Origin: Spirosoma sp. KCTC 42546
Lineage (GTDB): Bacteria; Bacteroidota; Bacteroidia; Cytophagales; Spirosomataceae
Length of the DNA: 64,000 nt
NCBI RefSeq assembly: GCF_006965485.1
Contig: NZ_CP041360.1
Location: 744,001 to 808,000, forward strand
Direction of reading: 5' to 3'
A program made the translations under genes and the position numbers. A model generated the notes under the pieces. It saw nothing but the letters and a program-made list of their open reading frames with translations, ran no database searches and was not told the DNA's origin. Shown in pieces: positions 35,663 through 44,330 of the stretch. Within the stretch, counting starts at the first letter, position 1. Every line of letters begins with the position of its first letter.

Positions 35663-35738
35663 ATGATTAAGTAATCATGACTACTTCAATAAGTCGTCTT
35701 TTCTATAGTGTATCTATAGAATGGCCTTGTCAAAGATA
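35663..35738 (-). promoter_or_regulatory. Likely porU2 promoter with two inverted repeats
   Basis: On the minus strand TATCTTTG (35738 to 35731) is an exact TAnnTTTG -7 match, with TTT about 20 bp upstream. Just downstream, at the expected start of transcription, lies a perfect inverted repeat of TTCTATAG and CTATAGAA with a 5-nt spacer (35701-35721). A second one, ATGATTA-AG-TAATCAT, is at 35663-35678. Either could be an operator. Confidence 0.5.
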
Positions 35739-35877
35739 AGTAATCCTTTAGTAGCGTAAAATAGCGATGTTCTCTGGAAGATTAGTTTACGAATTCGTGC
35801 TGATGTATAGCTATTGTGTAAATCTTGGTAACTAATTAAGCTGATAAAATTTTAAGGTAGTCTTTAGCCTCATCTAG

Positions 35878-36192
35878 AGACGTAATGATACAGGTACGAA
35901 TGATGGTAAAGCGCCCTCGCTGCAGGGCTACCGACAAGCGGTACGGGGTGTCGATTTTGCAGTGAGGAAAGGCTTCTGGGCGAACCGGGCCAGCGTTACG
36001 TTTTCGGTCAATGACATGTTCAACTCCCGCCGATTTATCAGTATCTATGACCAACCAGGTGCCTACCAGGTATCAATGAACCGCCGGGAAGTACGCTTCT
36101 ATAAACTGTCAGTTCAATTGCCGCTCGGTAGTGATTCGTCTAAACGCAGTCAGCGTAAAATGGAGCGGCCAGACGTAGATTTCAGCAACTAG
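35878..36192 (+). pseudogene. 3' relic of a TonB-dependent receptor (outer-membrane beta-barrel family)
   Basis: An open frame of about 104 codons, preceded by a stop and without a plausible start, encodes only the end of an outer-membrane barrel. Recognisable parts are GYRQAVRGVDFAVRKGFW, SVTFSVNDMFNSRRF, MNRREVRFYKLSVQLPLG and a charged tail RPDVDFSN. The SVNDMFN strand and the final aromatic-hydrophobic strand are characteristic of PF14905-type receptors of Bacteroidota, which are normally about 800 residues long. The body of the gene is missing, so this is the remnant of a deletion or rearrangement. Confidence 0.72.
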
Positions 36193-36218
36193 CGTTTCTG
36201 TAAGTTCAGCGTCAATGA

Positions 36219-36281
36219 TGTAGCTCAATTCTGACTGCTGTTGCTAGTAAATAGGCGAGCAGCAGTCAGAATTGAGCTACA
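36219..36281. repeat. Intergenic palindrome, unique sequence
   Basis: Perfect 22-bp arms, TGTAGCTCAATTCTGACTGC and two more bases, around a loop of about 19 nt. It lies between the receptor relic and the convergent xylA gene, seven bases beyond the xylA stop. Confidence 0.92.
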
Positions 36282-36288
36282 GAGGGTA

Positions 36289-37620
36289 TTAGATATACTG
36301 ATTAATGATACTTTCCAGCCATTCCTGCTTGCCGCTGCGGAGTTGTGGTTCGCCGTTTTCCAGCGTGTAGCTGCGTAGGTCTTCCAGCGTTAGTTTGCCT
36401 TCTTCAAACGCTTTACCCTGACCACTATCGAACGATGCGTAACGCTCTGTGCGGAATTTGAGGTAATCAGACTCTTTCAGAATAGCGTCGGCTACGATAA
36501 ACGAACGGGCAAAGGCGTCCATCCCGCTGATGTGCGCTACGAACAAATCTTCGAGATCCGTTGAGTTACGACGTACTTTGGCGTCGAAGTTGATACCGCC
36601 GGGCTTAATGCCACCTGCCTGATGGATCACCAGAGCAGCTTCTACTAATTCATACAGATTGATCGGAAACTGGTCGGTATCCCAGCCATTCTGGTTATCG
36701 CCCCGGTTGGCGTCGATGCTGCCTAACATGCCCGCATCAGCGGCTACCTGCAATTCGTGATCGAAGGTATGACCCGCCAGGGTTGCGTGGTTTACTTCAA
36801 TATTTAACTGAAAATCTTTGTCCAGACCGTACTGACGCAGGAAGCCAATAACTGTAGCGGCATCGTAATCATATTGGTGCTTGGTTGGTTCCATCGGTTT
36901 GGGTTCGATGAAGAACGTTCCTTTAAAGCCCTGCTTACGCGCATAATCGCGGGCGATGGTCAGGAACTTCGCCAGATGTTCGACTTCCCGACTCATATTG
37001 GTGTTCAGCAGCGACATGTAGCCTTCACGACCACCCCAGAACACGTAGTTTTCGCCACCCAGCGCAATCGTTGCATCGATTGAATTTTTCACCTGTGTTC
37101 CTGCATAGGCTAATACGGCAAAATCAGGATTGGTCGATGCCCCGTTCATGTAGCGAGGATTGGAGAACACATTGGCGGTTCCCCACAGCAACTTCACGCC
37201 ACTGGCTTTCTGTTTCTGCTGACCGTATTCGACAATAGCCTGCAACCGTTTTTCGTATTCGGTAGCCGTTGGTGCTTCATCGACCAGATCGACATCGTGG
37301 AAACAGTAGTAGGGTGCGCCAATTTTGGTGATAAACTCAAAGGCGGCATCCATCTTCAATTTAGCCCGGATGTTCGCGTCATTGTCCTGATCCCAGGCGA
37401 AAACACGAGTGCCCGGACCAAAGGGATCACCACCCGTTCCGGTGAATGTATGCCAGTAGCTAATGGCGAATCGCAACTGCTCACGCAGGGTTTTGCCGTT
37501 AACGACTAGATCAGGATTGTACCATTTAAAGGCTAATGGATTTTTTGATTTTGGCCCTTCGTAAGCGATGGTGCCGATACCTTTGAAAAATTCCTGGTCG
37601 CCCAGCGTGATTGTTGACAT
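36289..37620 (-). CDS. xylA: Xylose isomerase
   Basis: Cytoplasmic enzyme of 443 residues converting D-xylose to D-xylulose. The TIM-barrel motifs are clear: [14 protein letters not shown], the catalytic His in YYCFHDVDL (about 98-106), WGGREGY, the metal-binding [17 protein letters not shown] (about 231-247), [14 protein letters not shown] and [20 protein letters not shown], with further metal ligands. Length fits the class II enzymes (about 440 residues). It serves the end of xylan breakdown by PUL 2 downstream. No xylulokinase or xylose transporter gene adjoins it. Confidence 0.98.
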   Translation of the reverse strand: MSTITLGDQEFFKGIGTIAYEGPKSKNPLAFKWYNPDLVVNGKTLREQLRFAISYWHTFTGTGGDPFGPGTRVFAWDQDNDANIRAKLKMDAAFEFITKIGAPYYCFHDVDLVDEAPTATEYEKRLQAIVEYGQQKQKASGVKLLWGTANVFSNPRYMNGASTNPDFAVLAYAGTQVKNSIDATIALGGENYVFWGGREGYMSLLNTNMSREVEHLAKFLTIARDYARKQGFKGTFFIEPKPMEPTKHQYDYDAATVIGFLRQYGLDKDFQLNIEVNHATLAGHTFDHELQVAADAGMLGSIDANRGDNQNGWDTDQFPINLYELVEAALVIHQAGGIKPGGINFDAKVRRNSTDLEDLFVAHISGMDAFARSFIVADAILKESDYLKFRTERYASFDSGQGKAFEEGKLTLEDLRSYTLENGEPQLRSGKQEWLESIINQYI

Positions 37621-37669
37621 GAGTTTAGACTTGATAAATTGAGCGTAAAAGCTACCTGATTGTTTAGTA

Positions 37670-37712
37670 GTGTAAAACTGACACTTATTAATTAAACGTC
37701 AAAACGACACGT
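37670..37712. promoter_or_regulatory. Candidate operators upstream of xylA
   Basis: Two related sites 27 bp apart: GTGTAAAACTGACAC (37670-37684), with GTGT/ACAC ends, and ACGTCAAAACGACACGT (37696-37712). Both contain AAAAC followed by GACAC. They are 50-90 bp before the xylA start and lie between xylA and the Nudix-type regulator gene, so they are candidate binding sites for it. Confidence 0.45.
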
Positions 37713-37754
37713 AAAATTATTTTTAAGAATATATTGCCTGAAAACGTATTTTTC

Positions 37755-37869
37755 TGTGGTGTCAGTTTCTAAAAACTGACATTGTGAGGTTTCTTAAAAC
37801 CTCCTTTGCGAGCCAGTAACGAGGTTTTAAGAAACCTCGCTGTGTCAGATGTAAGCATCTGACACCACA
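37755..37869. repeat. Composite palindrome, family F
   Basis: Outer arms TGTGGTGTCAG and CTGACACCACA enclose inner arms GAGGTTTCTTAAAACCTC and GAGGTTTTAAGAAACCTC. Each flank also forms its own small hairpin, GTCAGTTT with AAAACTGAC on the left and TGTCAGATG with GCATCTGACA on the right. The whole could fold as a multi-branched or cloverleaf structure. A second, diverged copy is at 52.6 kb. Confidence 0.9.
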
Positions 37870-37910
37870 AAAGAGGACAAGTTTTCTGATAATAGGCTGA
37901 ATTCAAGAGT

Positions 37911-38618
37911 TTACAAAATGCTATCCGAATTCGGAATGAAATTCAGGAAGGAAGACGTAAGCTGTTGATATTTAGCAGAATCGACCTGATAGTAATAAGC
38001 GCCTTTTCGGGAGAACCCCTTCTGTTTCTCCTCTAATTTGATGAGCAGGTTCGTCGACAGGATTTTCCGGCTGAAGTTTCGTTTGTCAAAATCAGTGTTA
38101 TAAATGGCATCATACAACTTCTTGAGTTGAGGGAGCGTAAACTTTTCGGGGAGTAGCTCAAACCCAATGGGGTGCTGGGCTGCTTTATAGCGAAGTCGCT
38201 TGATGGCTAAGTCCACCATATCACCGTGGTCGAACAGCAACGGAGGAAGGTCATAGATAGAGAACCATCGGGCCTGGAATGTCTCCGAAATTTTTGATTC
38301 ATAATCAGCCACTTTGACCAGCGAAAAGTAGGCCACTGAAATCGTGCGAACAATGGGATCTCGGTGGGGCTCTCCAAAGGCATACAACTGTTCAAGGTAT
38401 ACATTGGTCAATCCCGTCAGATCAAACAGAATTCGGGCGGCTGCCTGTTCCAGACTTTCATCGGGCTGAAGCCACCCACCCATTAATGACCAGGTCTTCT
38501 CTTCAAGACCTCGTTTAACCAGCAATACTTTTAAGCTCTCCCCATCGAAACCGAAAATGATGGAATCTAGGGCCAGCAAATACGGATGCTGTTGTTTATA
38601 CTGTTCAACCATTGACAA
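37911..38618 (-). CDS. Nudix-like transcriptional regulator (NrtR/AraR type) of pentose use
   Basis: Protein of 235 residues: an N-terminal Nudix fold (about 1-140) and a C-terminal winged helix (about 150-225, with LPQLKKLYDAIYNTDFDKRNFSRKIL, typical of NrtR-family regulators). The Nudix box reads GGWLQPDESLEQAAARILFD: the catalytic REUxEE core has become RILFDL, so hydrolase activity is probably lost and the domain is an effector sensor. Bacteroidota use NrtR-family proteins such as BT0354 (AraR) to control arabinose genes. Standing 290 bp upstream of xylA in the same direction, this one probably senses xylose or a related metabolite and controls xylA. Confidence 0.85.
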   Translation of the reverse strand: MSMVEQYKQQHPYLLALDSIIFGFDGESLKVLLVKRGLEEKTWSLMGGWLQPDESLEQAAARILFDLTGLTNVYLEQLYAFGEPHRDPIVRTISVAYFSLVKVADYESKISETFQARWFSIYDLPPLLFDHGDMVDLAIKRLRYKAAQHPIGFELLPEKFTLPQLKKLYDAIYNTDFDKRNFSRKILSTNLLIKLEEKQKGFSRKGAYYYQVDSAKYQQLTSSFLNFIPNSDSIL

Positions 38619-39033
38619 TTGCCTGCAAAATACGACGGTAAAATCGTATGCAAGCTACATAATTCAGTTGCTTAGTTCGTCAATTTCAGAAACCAATCTG
38701 AATTAAAAGTACCCATACGTATAGGTTACGTAAAAAACGGAACCCTATAGCTCTATAAAAACAATCCTCCTGCCAGATAGCAGGAGGCTGTAGCGTCAAA
38801 CCTATGATAAAGAGAAAAAGAGGGGCTTCGCTTGATGAACAAAACAGTGCTTGTGGATGCATATACCGTCAGCCGGTGCCATCTTAAACCTCACAACGTC
38901 GGTTAAAGTAACCAACGCCACGTCCATTTGCTGTAACAGCTCCCTCCTGGAAGGGAGCTTGTATAGGACTAAATTCAGACAAGACTAGGTTTATCAGTAT
39001 TATCGGTATAAAGTTCCTCATTATTTTAATAGT
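38619..39033. other. Non-coding region with two short hairpins
   Basis: No reading frame or known RNA is recognised. Two perfect 8-bp stems are present: CCTCCTGC-6-GCAGGAGG (38766-38787) and AGCTCCCT-6-AGGGAGCT (38938-38959). Neither is followed by a T-tract on the plus strand. The first is followed by ATTGTTTTT when read on the minus strand. Confidence 0.5.
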
Positions 39034-39074
39034 TGCAACCGATTGCAGAAATTTTCAAAAAAAATCTAGATTTG
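39034..39074 (+). promoter_or_regulatory. lacI-family gene promoter with overlapping operator O1
   Basis: TGCAACCGATTGCA (39034-39047) has the LacI/PurR-type form GCAA-N-CG-N-TTGC. Its TTG (39043-39045) is spaced 21 bp from TAGATTTG (39067-39074), an exact TAnnTTTG -7 element. The operator therefore covers the -33 box, which suggests autorepression. A leader of about 270 nt follows, and a half-site TGCAATCGG is at 39182. Confidence 0.75.
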
Positions 39075-39277
39075 TAATACGATTACACGGGTATTTTACG
39101 GTACGTTCTTAGTTAGAGAGTATTAGACTATCTCAATCTTTAGGGCCAACCTAGATTTAGGTAAAACATCCTGATTGGCAGTGCAATCGGGCTTATAGAT
39201 CTTGATGAGATAATGTATTGATTAGTAATATGTTATTTTCTTGTAAGCGGTTGTTGGTAAGTTTAGTTACTTCATGA

Positions 39278-39292
39278 TTCAACCGATTGCAA
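39278..39292 (+). promoter_or_regulatory. Second operator-like site O2 in the lacI leader
   Basis: TTCAACCGATTGCAA differs from O1 at one position of the 14-mer. It lies 60 bp before the ATG and about 245 bp from O1, a distance that would allow looping between two bound dimers. Confidence 0.6.
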
Positions 39293-39351
39293 AGAAGAGA
39301 AAAACGAATAGTAGGAGTACCTGACAATATATGCCCGCTGTATAGCTCACT

Positions 39352-40371
39352 ATGGAAAGAGAAACAACCATTTACGATATAGCCCGATTATTAAATCTAT
39401 CTGCTGCAACGGTAAGTAGAGCGTTGAATGACCACCCGGCCATTAACAGCAATACAAAACAGTTGATCAACAGTAAGGCGGTGGAAATGGGTTATCGCTC
39501 AAACACCTTTGCGAGCAACCTAAGGCGGCAGCAAACCAGAACGATTGGCGTTATCGTGCCCCGGCTGGACAGTTCGTTTATGTCGACTGTACTGGCCGGT
39601 ATGGAAAAAGTAGCTAACGAGGCTAATTACAACCTGATTATCAGTCAGTCGCTTGAATCATCCAAAAAGGAAATGACCAATGCGAAAACGATGTTTAATA
39701 GTCGGGTCGATGGATTGCTCGTTTCACTAGCGTCTGATACCGATAACCTGGACCATTTCAATACGTTTTTTCGCAAAGGCATCCCCATGATTTTGTTTGA
39801 TCGGGTGATGCAGCAGAAAAACTGCACCAACATTGTGATCGACAACCTGAAGGCAGGCTATGAAGCTACCACCCATTTACTGGAACAAGGTTGCAAACGG
39901 ATCATGCACGTAACGGGAGGCATCAAACGAAATGTGTATGCCGATCGGCTCAAGGGCTATAAAATGGCGTTGCTCGAACATGGGCTTCCGGTTGATGATG
40001 AGCTGATTAAGTTGACAAACTTTACCCGGCAGGATGGGCTTGATGTGGCCAGCGACATCGCCAAAATGCCTTCGCCCCCCGACGGTCTTTTTGTCGCCAG
40101 TGATTTGTGTGCGGCCAGTTGCATGGGCGGCTTACGGAAACATGGCTTTTCGATTCCGAAGGATATTGCCGTAGTGGGTTTCAACAACGACCCCATTGCC
40201 CAATTAGTGGAGCCCAACATGACCACGATTCACTACCCCGGTCAGGAAATGGGTGAAATCGCGGCCCAAAGCTTAATCAACCACCTGAACGGGCTATTGC
40301 GAATCAGCACGACCAATACCATTCTCTTAAACTACGAATTGATCGTCAGGGAATCATCCCGGCGGATTTAA
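39352..40371 (+). CDS. LacI family transcriptional regulator of the xylan PUL
   Basis: Regulator of 339 residues. The N-terminal helix-turn-helix (about 5-30, TIYDIARLLNLSAATVSRALN) and hinge helix (about 50-60, NTFASNLRRQQT) are typical. The periplasmic-binding-protein-like effector domain follows, with RTIGVIVPRLDSSF, DGLLVSLA, IPMILFDRV, VDNL-type AGYEATTHLLEQG, DGLFVASDLCA and VVGFNNDPIAQLVEPNMTTI. Identical operator sequences before this gene and before the second susC operon link it to PUL 2. The effector is probably a xylan-derived sugar, which is an inference. Confidence 0.93.
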   Translation: MERETTIYDIARLLNLSAATVSRALNDHPAINSNTKQLINSKAVEMGYRSNTFASNLRRQQTRTIGVIVPRLDSSFMSTVLAGMEKVANEANYNLIISQSLESSKKEMTNAKTMFNSRVDGLLVSLASDTDNLDHFNTFFRKGIPMILFDRVMQQKNCTNIVIDNLKAGYEATTHLLEQGCKRIMHVTGGIKRNVYADRLKGYKMALLEHGLPVDDELIKLTNFTRQDGLDVASDIAKMPSPPDGLFVASDLCAASCMGGLRKHGFSIPKDIAVVGFNNDPIAQLVEPNMTTIHYPGQEMGEIAAQSLINHLNGLLRISTTNTILLNYELIVRESSRRI

Positions 40372-40391
40372 ATACATCTAGTTAAACAAAA

Positions 40392-40485
40392 ATTTTAACC
40401 ACAGAGGCACGGAGAACACAGAGATATAAAAGAGTGATTTTTAGTTGTTTAATCTCTGTGTTCTCCGTGCCTCTGTGGTTAAAAT
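40392..40485. repeat. Intergenic palindrome, family C
   Basis: Perfect 34-bp arms beginning ATTTTAACCACAGAGGCACG, with a 26-nt loop. The arm is built of CACAGAG-type words at a period of about 9 nt. It lies between the regulator and the esterase gene, both on the plus strand. An in-frame start at 40434 inside its loop is unlikely. Confidence 0.95.
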
Positions 40486-40514
40486 CTATTTTTGATCAAG
40501 CACTCGTATTTGTT

Positions 40515-42470
40515 ATGAAATTCTATTTATCTGTCCGGTTACGAGTTGCATATGTTGTGATTTTCCTCTTGGCTTGTCAGACAGGCTTTGCCCAGATTCG
40601 ACTTCCCAAATTGATCAGCGATGGCATGGTGCTGCAACGTGATGCTAAGCTAAAGGTATGGGGATGGGCCAAAGCTGGTGAAAAAATTACGGTACAGTTT
40701 AAAAACAAGAACTATAAAGCCGTAACGGATGCCAACGACAAGTGGCAGGTTGAGTTACCCGCCATGCCAACAGGTGGTCCCTTTACCATGGATATTATTG
40801 GGAACTCCCGGATTCAACTACGTGATATCCTGATTGGGGATGTCTGGTTTTGCAGTGGACAGAGCAACATGGTTCACCAGCTCAATATTCATGATGTGAC
40901 GTATGCGAAAGAAATTGAAGCGGCTAACTATCCACACATACGACAATTCTGGGTACCCACCACGGCCAATCTGCAATCACCCCAACCTGATCTTCCGAAT
41001 GGTCAGTGGAAATCGGCTGTTGGCCAGGACGTTCGGCCTTTTTCTGCCGTGGCTTATTTCTTTGCCAAAAAGCTTTACGCAACCTATAAAGTACCCATCG
41101 GGATTATCAATGCGAGTGTGGGTGGTACGCCCATAGAAGCCTGGATAAGTGAAGAAGGATTGGCTGATTTTTCTGACCTCAAAACCATCGTTTCGACCAA
41201 CAAAGACACCGCCTACGTCAATAGTGTAAACCGGAAGCAGCCAATTCGGCCAACGCAGCCCGCAGATCTAGGGTTAGTGGGCAATACAAAATGGTTCGAT
41301 GGCTCGTACACGCCTAAAGGCTGGCGTACGATCAATATTCCGGGTTATTGGGAAGACCAGGGCCTAAAGGATCTGAACGGCATAGTCTGGTATCGGAAAG
41401 AAACTGAGGTGCCCGCTTCAATGATGGGCAAGCCCGCCAACGTTTTCCTGGGACGGATTGTGGATGCCGATGAGCTCTATATCAACGGGAAACAGGTCGG
41501 AAAGACTACCTATCAATACCCACAACGTCGGTATAAAGTGCCTGCTGATGTCTTGAAAGCCGGTAAAAATGTGTTTGTGATCCGGGTTACCAATACCTCG
41601 GGCAAAGGTGGATTTGTCCCCGACAAACCCTATTGTCTGTTCGCGGGCGCCGACACCCTTGATCTGAAAGGAACCTGGCAGTATAAAGTGGGTACGGCCT
41701 ACCGGCCATTCTCAGCAGAAGGCTTGGCTGGGGGCAACCCTGCCGGGGGAATCAATGCCCAGAATCAGCCAACGGCGTTGTACAATGCCATGGTAGCCCC
41801 GGAAATAAACTATGCCATCAAAGGGGTGTGCTGGTACCAGGGAGAAAGTAATGCGGGTAAACCCCAGGAATATCAAACGCTGCTGCCTGCGCTAATTAAC
41901 GACTGGCGACGCCTTTGGAAACAGGAATCGCTGCCTTTCCTGTATGTGCAACTGCCCGGATTTATGGAGTACAACTACCAACCGTCAGAAAGTAGTTGGG
42001 CCATCTTGCGGGAAGCGCAGCTCAATGCCTTGAAAATACCCAATACGGCTATGGTCGTGGCAATTGACCTGGGCGAATGGAATGATATCCACCCCGACAA
42101 TAAAAAAGATGTGGGCGAGCGACTGGCCCTGACCGCATTAAAGACGGCTTACCATGAAAACCTCGTTTCGTCGGGGCCGATCGTTCAATCGGTAACCATT
42201 GACGGAGGCAAAATTGTGGTCCGATTTACGAACGTCGGTGGTGGGTTGATCACGAATGATGGGGAAGACCTGAGTGAATTTGCCATTGCCGGTAGCGATA
42301 AAAAATTCGTTTGGGCAAAGGCGAAGATAGAAGGCGATAACGTGGTGGTGTGGAGCGATGAAGTGCCTACACCCCTCTACGTCCGATACGCCTGGGCCGA
42401 TAATCCCGTTAACCCGAATCTCTATAATAAGGAGAAACTACCCGCATCGCCATTCCGAACAGATAACTAA
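40515..42470 (+). CDS. SASA family carbohydrate acetylesterase (sialate O-acetylesterase-like)
   Basis: Exported SGNH-fold esterase of 651 residues. The ATG at 40515 opens a signal peptide (MKFYLSVRLRVAYVVIF) ending near FAQ. Catalytic Ser lies in GDVWFCSGQSNM (about residues 112-123). The block GVCWYQGESNAG and the late DIHPDNKKDVGERLA, with the Asp-x-x-His pair, complete the SGNH set. A jelly-roll insertion between the halves (about 270-420, GYWEDQGLKDLNGIVWYRKE and ADELYINGKQVG) resembles a carbohydrate-binding module. In a xylan PUL the likely job is removing acetyl groups from xylan side positions. Confidence 0.88.
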   Translation: MKFYLSVRLRVAYVVIFLLACQTGFAQIRLPKLISDGMVLQRDAKLKVWGWAKAGEKITVQFKNKNYKAVTDANDKWQVELPAMPTGGPFTMDIIGNSRIQLRDILIGDVWFCSGQSNMVHQLNIHDVTYAKEIEAANYPHIRQFWVPTTANLQSPQPDLPNGQWKSAVGQDVRPFSAVAYFFAKKLYATYKVPIGIINASVGGTPIEAWISEEGLADFSDLKTIVSTNKDTAYVNSVNRKQPIRPTQPADLGLVGNTKWFDGSYTPKGWRTINIPGYWEDQGLKDLNGIVWYRKETEVPASMMGKPANVFLGRIVDADELYINGKQVGKTTYQYPQRRYKVPADVLKAGKNVFVIRVTNTSGKGGFVPDKPYCLFAGADTLDLKGTWQYKVGTAYRPFSAEGLAGGNPAGGINAQNQPTALYNAMVAPEINYAIKGVCWYQGESNAGKPQEYQTLLPALINDWRRLWKQESLPFLYVQLPGFMEYNYQPSESSWAILREAQLNALKIPNTAMVVAIDLGEWNDIHPDNKKDVGERLALTALKTAYHENLVSSGPIVQSVTIDGGKIVVRFTNVGGGLITNDGEDLSEFAIAGSDKKFVWAKAKIEGDNVVVWSDEVPTPLYVRYAWADNPVNPNLYNKEKLPASPFRTDN

Positions 42471-42473
42471 GTA

Positions 42474-42582
42474 AATGAACAATGAACAATGAACAATGAA
42501 TAATGATAAGTTGTTGATTACCAGTATGATGACTGTGAATTTTACATTATTCATTATCCATTATTAATTGTGCATTTATTTA
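42474..42582. repeat. Intergenic palindrome, family E (imperfect)
   Basis: The left part is a run of heptamers, AATGAAC three times followed by AATGAAT and AATGATA. The right part, TTACATTATTCATTATCCAT, is its approximate reverse complement. The loop is about 30 nt. It separates two esterase genes on the same strand. Confidence 0.8.
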
Positions 42583-42607
42583 ACTACATTCCTAACCCCC
42601 AGCTTAT

Positions 42608-44158
42608 ATGCAGAAGTATCTGACGTTTGTGCTGCTCATGTTCCTTTCCTTCGGGGCTGTAGCACAACAAGCCGCCATCGACAGCAGCAAGTATCCTCCG
42701 CTTAAAACGTGGACGGCCCAGCAGGATCAGGCTAACATGATGCAGCAACTGGGTATCAAAAAATTAAGGCCCGGCCCAAGTCCCAATGAGTCAGAACCGA
42801 ACCATGCCAATTACGATGAGGCACTGGCCGATCCCTGCCCACAACTCCCCGATGTACTGACTACCCGAAACGGGAAGAAAGTGACGACGCCCGATCTGTG
42901 GTGGAATCAACGCCGTCCTGAACTCATCGAGGATTTTGAAAAAGAAATGTATGGTCGGGTGCCTAAACATGTTCCCAAAGTAAACTGGACCATAAAAGTT
43001 ACCGATAACGAAATTGTCGGTCGGATTCCGGTGGTGGCGAAGCAGTTGATTGGCCGGGTCGATAACAGCGACTACCCGTTGATAAGCGTGAATATCAACA
43101 TGGTGCTGGTATTGCCGCAAAATGTAAAAGGCCCGGTGCCGGTTATGGTGATGTTTGGCTTTCTCCCCCCGGCGTTGCCGGCCCCAGCGCAACCTTCGCT
43201 CGCCGACATGGAAAAAATCAATACAGTGTTCAAGGAAATGATGATCAAACAAAATCCGGAAATGAAGACCATTTTCGACCGGTATCCGGCTTATTCTCCT
43301 ATCACAAGGCTGCCTGGTCCCAATTTCTTTGCCCCCGCCCCAAACGGCGATTCACCGCCTACCGAGCAACTGTTGGCAGCAGGATGGGGATATTGCACTT
43401 TGGAGACGAGCAGTATTCAGGCCGATAACGGTGCCGGTCTTACCCGAGGTATTATCGGGCTGGTGAACAAAGGACAAGCCCGAAAACCGGACGACTGGGG
43501 TGCGTTGAGAGCCTGGGCCTGGGGCGCATCTCGTGCATTAGATTATTTAGAAACAGAACCACAGGTAAACGCCAAACAGGTTGGTATCGAAGGAGTTTCC
43601 CGATATGGGAAAGCAGCCCTGGTAACGATGGCCTTCGACCAGCGTTTCGGGATGGCTCTGATTGGTTCATCGGGAAAAGGGGGCACAACGCTGCAACGGC
43701 GCGTTTTTGGCGAAGCCGTAGAAAGTCTGGCTAATAGCGGAGGCTATCACTGGATGGCGGGTAATTACTTGAAATATGCTGCCGATGAATCGTCATTTGG
43801 CCGCAAAACCGGTTGCGATCTTCCTGTCGATTCGCATGAGTTGCTGGCGCTGTGTGCGCCACGTCCCACGTTCGTCAGCTATGGCATACCGGAAAAAGGC
43901 GATGCCAAGTGGCTCGACCAAACGGGGAGTTACAAGGCTACGGTGGCCGCCGGGCCAGTATTCAGGTTGCTGGGAGCCCGCGATCTGGGCGTGAGTGCCG
44001 ATTACAACACAGAGAAAATGCCACCTGTACTCACAGGGTTGATGGAAGGCGATCTGGCCTGGCGACAGCACAATGGAGGTCATACCGATGCGCCCAATTT
44101 CCAATACGTCATACCCTGGGCAAACAAACTGCTGAAGTATGAACGGGTTGCCAAATAA
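42608..44158 (+). CDS. CE15 glucuronoyl esterase
   Basis: Exported alpha/beta hydrolase of 516 residues with a signal peptide ending in AVAQ. CE15 enzymes cut the ester between lignin alcohols and 4-O-methylglucuronic acid on xylan. The nucleophile motif is GVSRYGK with Ser331 (the family form is GxSRxGK), and the catalytic His is in NGGHTDAPN (His492). The substrate-contacting CAPRP block and the WGASRALDYLE segment are also typical. Residues 180-260 form a bacterial-type insertion between strands. With SASA and GH43 it forms a plus-strand debranching group downstream of the LacI gene. Confidence 0.92.
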   Translation: MQKYLTFVLLMFLSFGAVAQQAAIDSSKYPPLKTWTAQQDQANMMQQLGIKKLRPGPSPNESEPNHANYDEALADPCPQLPDVLTTRNGKKVTTPDLWWNQRRPELIEDFEKEMYGRVPKHVPKVNWTIKVTDNEIVGRIPVVAKQLIGRVDNSDYPLISVNINMVLVLPQNVKGPVPVMVMFGFLPPALPAPAQPSLADMEKINTVFKEMMIKQNPEMKTIFDRYPAYSPITRLPGPNFFAPAPNGDSPPTEQLLAAGWGYCTLETSSIQADNGAGLTRGIIGLVNKGQARKPDDWGALRAWAWGASRALDYLETEPQVNAKQVGIEGVSRYGKAALVTMAFDQRFGMALIGSSGKGGTTLQRRVFGEAVESLANSGGYHWMAGNYLKYAADESSFGRKTGCDLPVDSHELLALCAPRPTFVSYGIPEKGDAKWLDQTGSYKATVAAGPVFRLLGARDLGVSADYNTEKMPPVLTGLMEGDLAWRQHNGGHTDAPNFQYVIPWANKLLKYERVAK

Positions 44159-44173
44159 CGCTCAGACAAGTTT

Positions 44174-44249
44174 TTTCTGGACAGGATTACAGGATTAACA
44201 GGATTGCGATTGCTAATAATCCTGTTAATCCTGTAATCCTGTCCAGAAA
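44174..44249. repeat. Intergenic palindrome, family D
   Basis: Perfect 32-bp arms starting TTTCTGGACAGGATTACAGG, loop of 12 nt. The arm repeats ACAGGATTA at a 9-nt period. It lies between the CE15 and GH43 genes. Confidence 0.96.
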
Positions 44250-44330
44250 TAAGCACAATCTGTGTCCATAATTAACCCAATTAAACTTGTCCTATACACT
44301 AAAGTCCCCTATTTAAATAACCCCTGTTTT

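Noticed and set aside
35836..36054. Minus-strand 72-codon frame
   Set aside because: It is antisense to the TonB receptor relic, which shows clear barrel motifs on the plus strand.
37062..37080. GCAATCGTTGCA-like match inside xylA
   Set aside because: It lacks one base of the central CG spacing, is within conserved coding sequence, and the gene already has better candidate sites upstream.
40434..40514. Upstream start for the SASA esterase
   Set aside because: It begins inside the loop and arm of a palindrome; the ATG at 40515 begins a clean signal peptide.
42474..42510. Tandem heptamers as a possible CRISPR or VNTR array
   Set aside because: Repeats of 7 nt without spacers are not CRISPR. 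They form one arm of an imperfect family E palindrome.
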